From positions 1 through 64,000 of the forward strand of contig CANXME010000820.1 of assembly GCA_948144175.1 (NCBI GenBank): 64,000 nt of DNA. The letters are read 5' to 3'. This DNA is from Closterium sp. NIES-65. Lineage: Eukaryota; Streptophyta; Zygnematophyceae; Desmidiales; Closteriaceae. A program made the position numbers and the translations under genes. Numbering within the stretch: position 1 is the stretch's first letter; every line of letters begins with the position of its first letter. A model generated the notes under the pieces. That model made no database searches. It saw nothing but the letters and a program-made list of their open reading frames with translations, and had not been told where the DNA came from. Positions 54,762-64,000 of the stretch are shown piece after piece.

Positions 54762-57700
54762 CTGAGGCAATGCAAAACCAGCATGGGGAGGGGTGAGAGT
54801 GACACGAGGGAGCAATGAGATTGTATCCATCTATGAGGTGGCGTATATCAGGTTAACAAATGCATAGTATTCACTTGTCAGGCTTTAAGATGTACGTGCA
54901 GGGATGCACAAATAGAGTGTGGCATACATGGAAACATAATAGCAAACCATCTTGCAATTCCTATATCGGTGCTTTCTGTGTCAGGGCTGCCACAATCTAT
55001 GCTGTACTTATGCTTATGTGGTGGTATAAGGCACGTACATCATTAACAAAGTTTTCGACAGTAGCTATTGCGTGATGTGAAGGACACAGTAATCAGAAAT
55101 AACTTTGTCGCGGAAAAATTATTCCAGAAAGGCATTGCACGAGTGGAATGGCTATGAACGTTTCACTTGGCTGCAGTCCCTTACCTTCTGGGGCACAGAA
55201 TGTTAATCCATTCTGCACATATCCAGGATCACACAAGCACGTTGGCACCGAGTTGGGTTCGTCGAGGTAGCAGATGCCATGACCACCACAAGGCGTACCG
55301 CTGGAACCCCCGCAGAAGGCTGTGCACTCAGATGCAGGGCGCTGTACCGCGGATGCACAGTCTTTTGTCAATGAAAAGCAATTGTACAAGACAGCGTGCT
55401 GTGTGCAACTTGATTTGCGTAGAAGGCCCGTGAAGTAGTTGCTGGAGAGGTTAGATTTTATCTTTGAGAGTTCCACAAGGGCGCCTGTGAGGTAGTTGTG
55501 TGAGACATCACTGCAGGTGGGAAAACGACAAGGACGGTATGGTCAGTGGAGTTGAGCACAAAACGATTGGCAGGGGATACGACATAAATTACACAAGTGG
55601 TCATGAAAAAAGTAAATTATGGGGGGGAGGACATGCTAGGAGGAGGGAGAAAAAACGTGGAATAGCTGGTAAGGAGAAGAAGGGTGATGAGAGATGGAGA
55701 GATAGGGGCGAGGAGTAGGGGTGGAGGGGACAGGGGAGGGGGGTGGGGAGAGAGGGGAAGAGGAGGAGGCAAGAGGAGGCAACAATCCATTTTTCCAGAT
55801 AGGAACTTGGCTTCCATGAGTTCACAAGTACACGAGTTTTGCTTTTGTGACACAAGGTTAGATTTTGTGAGAAATATGAGCGGTACAGGAGTACAAGAAA
55901 GAATATATCGAAGTCTCTGTCATCTTTCATGAAAATGAGGGGCTTGAAATCATCTTGCATTGTTAGATGGTGTGCCTTACAGCAGAGTCAGCCGTGTCAA
56001 GCGGGAGAATGTAGTGGGCAATCTTCCATGAAGCTGGTTGTAGGCGAGTGACCTGATGGGCACGAGGTAGGGTAACCAAACCAAATTGGACAACGTTCAC
56101 ATTGGAAAGAATGTGTCACGCTTAAAATCTTGAGCTTGTAGATCTTGATTAGGCAAGGGTGCACACAAAGTGTACAGGAGACCAATATATGAGGGATTTA
56201 CAGTAGAAGATCTGTAACGATAGAATAGTCTAGAGGTTTGAAGGTACGGGGAGGGATACAAATTACAATTTAACAAGCTTTGATGAAACATGCTTCGTGG
56301 GGCACTAGAAGGTACCTGCCAAGGGTACGAGAAATCAACCCACTTATATATTTTTTTCAGAATCATCAGGAAGGTGAACGGATGAGGTAAAGCACTGTAG
56401 TTTCATTCCTTGGAGTACGCCGACGAAAAAAGCTCCCATACATCAAAGAAAAACTCACAATGATTGCATCCTTGAAAGGCTTCCCAATGACGGAATGAGC
56501 CCGGTGAGGTTGTTCTTGCTTAAATTCCTGCAGAGTGCATGCAGGATGACGATAACCATATTCTCAAGCCACTAAGGAAATGGACAAAAGGAGCACCAAG
56601 AATGAACAAACTCATGACGAACTGATAGTGTGAACAAGTGCGTAGGTGTTGGATTGGTTGGTTTGGCATCCATAGAAGGTCATCTAACACATGAATCAGA
56701 AAGACTCTCTCAAGGTTGTACCAAGAATCTCGTTTCAGGAGAAACGAATAGGCAAAGGGAGGCGAATGGGCTTGTGCCTCCATGTGAGCATCACATTCAA
56801 CCAATAGTCAGTTCATGAGAAGGCTTATTTTGTGGAAGCATGTGCATCATGTACTATCTAAACTGGTCCCACAGGTTAGAGGCCACAACTCACAGAGTGA
56901 CAAGACTGGACAGATCAATGAGCGATACAATTGGTCCTGTGAGTTTGTTTACACTGAGGTCCCTGCACAGATGAATGCAGCAACCAAATGGTAACATTCT
57001 CAGTTTACTATCTCTCAGTGATGCATTTGGATAGTTTGCTTGCTTTGTATGGCATGATGACACGCAATCATTTGGAGCAAAAACCTCCAGGAATCCAGTA
57101 TGAAAAATATAAAAAGGCTTGTCTACAAAGGGAGGAAATGACACTAAGCACAAGTTCACATATTACAGAAGGTAAACAGAAGAATATTCTGAACTGTATA
57201 GTTGAAGCATTAAATTGCACTCACTAACCAAACGAGGTAACAGGACAACAGATATAGTACATTAAAATGTCAGAAACCTTTTTATGTGGAGCGTATTCTA
57301 AGAGGGGGAAAGGCATGTTAATACGAAGAATAATTATAGCTTATCAAGCGTCCAATTACGAATTGAGATGATGATGATTAGAGAATGGGTAGAGAACAGA
57401 GCTATGGAACTGACAGCTCTTGAAGGTCCCTGAATTTTGTAAGCATTGAGGGCATCGAGCCTGTCAATCCATTCCGGGCTAAGTTCCTGCATCATGCAGT
57501 GAGGATCAAAGTGAAATGGTGGGGATGCATAGTAGACGGTGATGGTTTGGCAGGAAAGGTTTACAGCACACAAGAGGCTGGGAAGATAGGGATGAGTCCC
57601 ATGCGTGAAATTACACAGCTGTAGAGAATTATGGCATCATGAATGTGTATTTGATAGCAAAGTAACTAACTGCAGCCTGCAGGGGAAGAGGTACGTCAGT

Positions 57701-60700
57701 AAAGCCAAGCAAAGGCCTTACATGAGGGTCAGGCTTTGAAGGTTGCTGATAGCAGCGGGAATTACGCCGGTGAGGTTGTTGTCATGGAGCATCCTGTCAA
57801 GGCAAACATGAGAATGGCAAACACTAAGAATTCAAGTTCGGGTGGAAAGATTGGACGCGACAAAGGGAATGCATTAGTTTGTTTTCCTTGACAGCGCCAG
57901 CCTGAACTTGCTGTTGCAAGAATGGTACCTTCTATCCTGGCACCAGGGGAATCTCATGAAGCAAAGGATAGAAAAACACTGTATGAAATTTCCAATGCTG
58001 TTTGATGAGACGATGCCAGGAGGAATAGGGCCATAGAGAGAATCTTACTGCAAACGTAATAAGAGCATGGAATTGAAGTAAGACCATATCTAGTCAGCAA
58101 TGCATTCTGCAAATATAACAGTCCCACAATGAAAATTCGAGTGGGGCATGCACTATACGAGTGGTGCGTGTGCTATACGAGGTAGAATGCGTAAATTTAC
58201 CTTCCGTGGAGAGAAGAACAGAAGGCACAGCACAACAAATCTGAGGACTTACAAGGTTACCAGGTTCTTAAGATTGCCAATTGCAGGGGGGATCGAGCCG
58301 GTGAGTCGGTTGTTATTCACACAGCTGTGGTTACGGGCAAAAACATGGCATATGATGGACAGATTCTGAGTTTGCGCACTTAGATACGAAGCACAATAGC
58401 AGCGCAACAGTTATATTCAAGGGAACAGACAATGGGTGCAATTGATCAGTCGAAAACATAATTTCAGCGTATGTAATCAAATACATACATAGAATATGAG
58501 ACGATAGAAGACACCAGCATAGAGAGGTAGATATGGGATGGGTATCAGAAAGGGTTAGACAAAAAGGGAGATGGTGTGAAGGAAACACAAGTGACAGTGA
58601 GGGAGGAGATTCAAAAGTGCAGGGGACAACCCAAGACAAAAAAAACAAAAACAAAACGCATACAGTTCTGTCAGAGATGTTAACAAGACAATGGTAGATG
58701 GGATAGAGCCAACGATCTGGTTGCTTCCAAGATTTCTGTTATTGTGGAAAGACGATGGGATTGGAAACAACAGCCAAAAGGATGGATTAGGAATGACTTG
58801 ATGAGGAAGAGAGGTGACATGACAAAGAGGGAACAAAACCATGGGAAAAAGAGTGAACCGCAGCTAGGGCACGTTGGCAGCTGAGGAAGGAAGAATTCGT
58901 TAGGGAGAGGATCCAGGATTCATTTAAGTTTGCATACAGCTCTTGACCTGGTGGGGTCCATATTCTAACGATTCCAACTCTTCTTACTGGCCGACTTTGT
59001 TTGGATGTCTAACTTAGAGAACTATGAGATGTTGGTCGAATAATCCAACCCAGAAGTGATTTTTGATCAGACCCGACTTGAGAATGTGGCTGAGTCAACT
59101 AGATGCTTCAATATCGTCCACACCAGAACCCAACCCCAACATCAATGTGCCTGTAGAATGCAACCTACACTGATCTCACATAATTGTTAAAAATCAGACA
59201 AGGGGTATAAGGTGACCAGTAGTTTAAGCTTACTGTGTGACATGGAAATGGTGAAACGGAGGGGAAGCCGTTGTAGACCACCAATTCAGAGAACGTACAG
59301 CGATTTCATATTTGTCGGATTGAAGGCAATATCTGGTATTGAGCCTGTAAACTGGTTATTATGAAGATATCTGTAATATTATAATGAAACAGGCGTTTGA
59401 GACACAAAAAAAAGAGTTGAAGTTCGCATGGTCGAGCCATAGAGAGAAACAACATGCTGAAGGTAACAGCGTATGTTACGAAATTGAGGGTGTGGCATAA
59501 ATCCTAGAGCGACAGCAGTAGTGAGTGGAAGGTAAAGAAATGAGTGGGCCTACGTAAACGCCATCATGATGCTCCGTATACACATTCAATAGGGGCGAAC
59601 ATTGAAACGTGGATGGAAAATATGAAGAGATGGATGGGCTGGATACGAGAAAGAAACTGGAGTGGAAAACAATCCAGGTATGGACAAAAGATGGTGGCAA
59701 ACATATAAGAAGGCGAACGTCAGTGGTTCCAGAGCAATGAAATGCCAAATAAAATAACAGTTGCACAGGAAACATCTTGCTAAAAAACTAAGGGAGAATA
59801 CAAGGTTAATAGTGCCAGAGTAAAGATCCAACAGGGGCAATACAAGCTGGTCAATCCTCCAAGAGAGAAGATTTCAGAAGGAACTGAGCCTGTGAGTAGA
59901 TTTCCTTGAAGAGATCTGTGATGACAAGCATTTAATATGGGCAAGGAGAGGAAGGATGGCTGAATCCAAGGTGGGGAGACGAGAAAATGTGAAGACAGAG
60001 TAACCAAACTATGTAGCACAAAGAAGTAACTTCGAAATTGAGAAGACACAGGGAACGGAGAGGAGTCGGAAGTATGACGAGAATCTCGAGGTAGGAGCAG
60101 AGGAGGAAAAGAAATCAATTACAGAAATCGTAATGAGCATAGGAAGGAATCAAACAATGTCGTGCAAGTGACATCTGCACACATCTTGACACATCTTAGT
60201 CTGATAAGCTTGGTCAAAGTTTGTGAATTGTTTTTTCCAGAGGCATAGGGCAAAAGAGCACAGGGGTTGGTTCTAATTTTGACTGGGACACTCAGGAAAG
60301 AAACGAAGAGACTTCCATAATGGGGCCAAGAGAGGACAGTCCTGAAGGAAATAAAAAGGATAGGCAGGCTATGAAGGCAGCAGGACGGCACTTTAAAGAA
60401 GGCTTACAAGGATATGAGATTCTTGAGATTGCCAATTGTAGTAGGGACTGTGCCCATGAGCTGATTGTTGTAAAGGCCTCTGATAGATCAGGCAAGACAA
60501 GTGATGAAAAGGCAGAATAAATAAGCTCGCAAGGAAAAGGAGAAAGGCGTGGACATAGGTAGAAGTGTGAGAAGTTCCTTCGGCTGCTCCCACTTGTCAT
60601 CAGAAGGAAGACAACCCCAATGGAGTAATTACGAGTGTAGATAATGTGGCGAGAGCACACTAAAACGTTTGTAGCAGTCCAGACCTCACACAGGAAACTG

Positions 60701-63620
60701 CTATTAACGAGAAGTTGAAGGCTATACAGTTCGGTCAAGGCCGGAAATGAGCCAATGGTGTCTGGGATTGAGCCTGTGAGCTGATTGTTTTCAATTGTCC
60801 TGGGAAGGAGATTCAAGATCACGAAGATAAGTACAAAAGAGGTTTCCAAAAGTCAACAACGTGGGGTAACTGTAGTAGGAAATGAGGAGAGGAGGTTAGT
60901 GGAAGTTATGAACATCGGGAATGCATATGAATTTCATCAGAAAGGGATAAGTAAAATAGGACGGCAACAAAAACCTCAAATAGTACGACCACAGATGGTC
61001 GTTGGCCTGGCCTGACCCGAACATAAACGAGTTTGTTAGGGATAAAACTGGGCCTGTTTTGTTTCTCCAGAAGAACAACAATGAATCAGGTTGACCCAGC
61101 TCAATCGGTCCCAGCTGCCCCCGTTACTCGTGCCAGATCCATGCACTATTTGCTCGGTGGCCGCAGCCCATGCGCGTCACAAATGTGCTACACCCTTGAC
61201 GAACCAAGGACGAGGTGGGTAGTTAGATGCAGGGCGAGTGGTTGGACACTCTGCCCCACTCGCATTCATGTGATTATGTGATACACAAAAGGGTAGTTCA
61301 GACTGCCCATACCAGCCAGCCCTTCATGGGTCTGCCTCGGCACGATTCTGTTATGTTCGGCTTCGACCCAGCCTGGTCGTTGGGCCCAGCTTTGGGCCGG
61401 GCAGGGTCGGATAATGAGAAAGAATGGTAACACATGTACAGTGCACTACGTGCTGGTACAGGAACTGGCAAAGAACACAAAGCGGAAAATGACAAAAGGA
61501 ACAAAGAAACTAGCAGGCTTACAACTGAGCCAGTTTTGCAAGAGAAAATAAGGAAGAAGGTATTGTGCCACTGAGAAGATTCCCTTGTAATGATCTGTAA
61601 GAATATTTGTGGATCGGTGAAACAAAGAGAATTTGAGAGTTTGTAGTATGGTTATAATGGGAGCAATCGAAGGTGAAGAGACGAAATACGGCGCAGATGG
61701 AGGAAGGGCAACATGACCAACAATAACAGATCTTTATCGAATCATGTGCCAACGTTGCAATGTTCTGGCCACAACATTTGTCCAACAATAGCATAATCAG
61801 ACATCCTGACATGCTTCACAACTTTGAGAATTCATCTTAGTTGCAATAGGTTGGCAGTATAGCACAAATCGCATAGTGCATATAAATTCAGTGCCTGGTA
61901 ACAAGGTAACGAGGAGAAAGTGGAACAATGGTAACAAGGGGACAAGAGTAGGGAACTTGAAGAGAAGCAGAAATCCGTAGGGTTGAGAGGAAGGCAGGGA
62001 AACACAGCAGGGAAGGAGACTTACAAGGTTACGAGGCTCTTAAGATTGCCAATAGAATTAGGGACTGAGCCTGCGAGCTGATTGTTATGAAGGCCCCTGA
62101 ATAATAGCACAAATCAGGCAAGAGCCACATTGGCCGAGAGTCATAAGGAGTGGTGAGGAAAATAACAAGTGAGGAGAAACGTTTGCATTCTCATGGCCTT
62201 TCCATACAGAAACTGTGGGGAAAGCATAAGTTGATAAGAGAATGTTAGTTTAGGTTAGGCTGGGTGATATTATCTGTACGTAGGAACAATGGAGTGAAGA
62301 GAGAATGTCAGGTACTGATAAGAAAAATTAAGTACGTACAGCTCTGTCAGTCCCGTAAACGAACCGATGGTATCTGGGATTGAGCCAGTGAGCTGATTGC
62401 CTCCCATAGTCCTGCGAGTGGGAGTAGTATGTGGATCACAAAGAAAGAGTTGAAAACCTGTCGATTGTGGACCATAGACCCTGCTTCAAGATTGTCAAAT
62501 GATGGGCAGATGACATAAGACCAGTCTTCATGGGGGGGGAAGGGAGTGGGGGAGGGGGCAAGGGGGGTGGGAAAGACAGTTGGGGGGGGAAAGGGGGGGG
62601 GAGGGGGGGTGGGGGGAGGAGTAGGATGCAGGAATAAAGGGCGGGGAAAGGAGATCCAGCACAAATGCTGTTGGAATCAGTTAGAAGCACAAACAGTTTC
62701 AGCAGTCCCTTCATTTTGGATTCGGCTACGTATATATAGAATGCATATTACGAACATGCAGAGCACAAATGGAGAAAAGACCATACAAGGATTTTAGAAG
62801 CGCAAATCTGCTAAATGTGGTGGGGATTGCTCCTATGAGCGAATTGTTGTGAAGGTTTCTGTTTATGGAAAACACAAGCACGAGAAGAAACAAAATATAA
62901 CAAACCACAGAGAGCGATATAGTGGCTAAAGGTCCATATTTGAAAAAACCAACAATAAGAGTGACTATTACAGTACATGTTCTACACAAAACATTCAGCT
63001 GCTGGCCATAACAGGGAGCCATCGAATTAGCCAAAAATGTATTCAATGTTATCGGTTTTTCATTGATTACACTGAGTTCTGGAATTCACCAGTTATTACA
63101 GGTCAGTCTATCAAATAGTCTACCAGCTCGTGGTACGGCAAGGGGACCGTGTGGTGAGTGCAGAAAGTGGAGGGGAGTGGGATGTAAAAGAAAAGCAAAG
63201 GCCCCACAGCCACGCCAGGTTTTGAAAATTGCCGATTCCAGCAGGAATAGATCCACTAAGCTTGTTCTGAAAGAGAGACCTTTATGTTGAGCATAAAGTT
63301 TGACATGAAGGAGAGACAAATGCAGCATTCGCAATATGAACGGAGTCAAATTAGTACAAAACAATCATCAAAGCTTCGCAAGACATAATGCAATTGTGAT
63401 GGTCAATGTGTGCTCGCGAAGTGAGGGTGATTCTTTGCCCACTGCACGTGTGGGAAATCGACATGCATTGAAGGCAAAACCTAAGAGCCTTTAATAGAAC
63501 GCAGAACGTAAGTGTCATTGAAAGAACCAGGATTTGCAAAGGACTTACAGAAATTGAAGGTTGACAAGATTTCCAAGTTCTGTGGGAATGGAGCCCGTAA
63601 GCTGATTATCACCAAATAAT
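54088..63620 (-). CDS. Gene B: LRR - EGF - L-type lectin gene (5' partial)
   Basis: Exons in transcription order: 63549-63620, 63208-63279, 62787-62858, 62340-62411, 62025-62096, 61523-61594, 60728-60799, 60408-60479, 59844-59915, 59299-59370, 58664-58735, 58253-58324, 57722-57793, 57415-57486, 56894-56962, 56459-56527, 55981-56052, then 55185-55510 (LRR/EGF) and 54088-54761 (lectin). LRR exons are 72 nt (two are 69 nt), phase 2-2, with consistent acceptors and GT donors, and none has a stop. The gene is the paralogue of the front half of gene A, with the same intron phases. It ends with TGA at 54088-54090, 12 codons after the lectin homology ends, where gene A instead has a donor leading to its protease. 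The predicted product is an extracellular LRR-EGF-lectin protein. The start lies outside the window. Confidence 0.8.
55185..55510 (-). CDS. Gene B exon: terminal LRR plus EGF-like module
   Basis: A 326-nt exon, phase 2 in and phase 1 out. It has SHNYLTGALVELSKI and NLSSNYFTGLL, then a Cys-rich region ECTAFCGGS, PCGGHGICYLDEP and VPTCLCDPGYV, ending in APEG. The donor is GTAAGG. It matches 8560-8888 of gene A and has more Cys residues before the EGF core. Confidence 0.87.
55616..55795. repeat. Purine (GA/GGA)-rich tract
   Basis: About 180 bp of G and A on the plus strand in the gene B intron upstream of the LRR/EGF exon. On the coding strand it is a polypyrimidine stretch, as is the (CTC)n tract at the equivalent place in gene A. 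Confidence 0.8.
59844..62411 (-). repeat. Duplicated three-exon LRR module within gene B
   Basis: Exon triplet 62340, 62025, 61523 and triplet 60728, 60408, 59844 encode the same series: NQLTGSIPDTIGSF..LTEL, NNQL.G.VP..IGNLK.L, and SLQGNLL.G..PS..FSL. Spacing between equivalent exons is 1612, 1617 and 1679 bp, so introns were duplicated along with exons. Confidence 0.8.
62528..62626. repeat. G-rich tract
   Basis: About 100 bp of G runs broken by A or T in a gene B intron. It could form quadruplex structures and is a likely assembly trouble spot. Confidence 0.8.
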
Positions 63621-64000
63621 CTGTGATGAGACACATGAAACAGGCATGGGGTAGGTGCATTCACTTTAGGTACGTTAAGAACAGCTGGTAGTTTTATGAA
63701 ATCGCATTTGGCGCTGGAGTGGTAATGGAGGAACCTGTACTCCAGTGTACATGTTCCTGAGAATCTGCATAGAGGATATGGAAATAGATGAGAGTATGGA
63801 CTGGAAATGATTCACACCCTGCGGGTGAAAATTTGTTAACACATGGAATAGCCGACCATGATAGAGTGAAAATGGGAGTTGTAAGAAGGGTGGAGAACCG
63901 ATCTTGATTTTATGCTCATCCATACACCCCATTAATCAAACCCCTGCATTTCCCGAGAATCAATTTTATTGCTTGTGTAGAGAGCAGCAGCGAGCGAGCA
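63621..64000. other. Right edge: gene B intron
   Basis: No clear exon. A minus-strand stretch near 63765-63700 (LRNMYTGVQVPP) vaguely resembles a decayed LRR but lacks a convincing frame and splice sites. Confidence 0.4.

Noticed and set aside
61005..61400. Possible inverted-repeat transposon in a gene B intron
   Set aside because: Only loosely matching ends around GACCCGAACATAA and TTATGTTCGG, without a target duplication.
16948..63620. Gene B and the middle LRR array as one gene with a 32-kb intron
   Set aside because: Gene B reads to a stop after its lectin domain, and LRR exons after a lectin would be out of the family order.
63700..63765. Extra LRR exon upstream in gene B
   Set aside because: LRNMYTG-like wording but no LRR spacing, frame or donor consistent with the other exons.

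Overview
The window is nuclear DNA from a eukaryote, most likely a plant-lineage (streptophyte) organism. Three things point there. Genes are split into small exons with GT-AG introns, including many 72-nt exons that each encode one plant-type 24-residue leucine-rich repeat (LxxNxLTGxIPxxIxxLxxL). A short block of TTTAGGG telomere-type repeat lies at 16664-16688. The centre is a nest of Ty1/copia and Ty3/gypsy (chromovirus) elements. I cannot name the species; a charophyte alga or early-diverging land plant is an inference.

Layout. (1) 252-14438, + strand: gene A, 5' end outside the window. In order it encodes about eleven LRR exons, a mixed LRR/EGF-like exon, an L-type (legume) lectin exon, four exons of a papain-family (C1A) cysteine protease with a complete Cys-His-Asn set, two EGF-like exons and four exons of LysM repeats. 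Splice phases match at every junction from 8560 to the stop at 14438. The lectin exon has one in-frame TGA (9303-9305) and some LRR exons are frameshifted, so this allele may be a pseudogene. (2) 14439-16947: intergenic, with a mariner-like MITE, a minisatellite and the telomeric repeat. (3) 16948-21915, - strand: an LRR-only gene fragment built from a five-exon module repeated about every 1.5-1.7 kb. (4) 22240-52176: about 30 kb of nested LTR retrotransposons. These are copia-1 (-), gypsy-1 (-, truncated), copia-2 (-), a partial second copy sharing its LTR, pieces of other copia elements (+), gypsy-2 (-, complete with a 5-bp target duplication, inside a copia reverse transcriptase) and copia-3 (+). 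All carry disabling changes. (5) 52177-54087: sparse sequence with one unassigned coding-like remnant. (6) 54088-63620, - strand: gene B, a paralogue of the front half of gene A (17 LRR exons, LRR/EGF exon, lectin exon). Its reading frame ends just after the lectin and no protease or LysM exons follow.

How the parts relate. Genes A and B point toward each other from the two ends and share LRR-EGF-lectin architecture and splice phases. Gene A adds a protease and LysM tail. LRR, L-type lectin, EGF and LysM modules are extracellular recognition folds, and LysM binds N-acetylglucosamine polymers. The simplest reading is a secreted or wall-associated glycan-recognition protease. This is inference, because no signal peptide or membrane segment falls inside the window. 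The retrotransposon nest separates the genes and probably removed the 5' part of the middle LRR gene.
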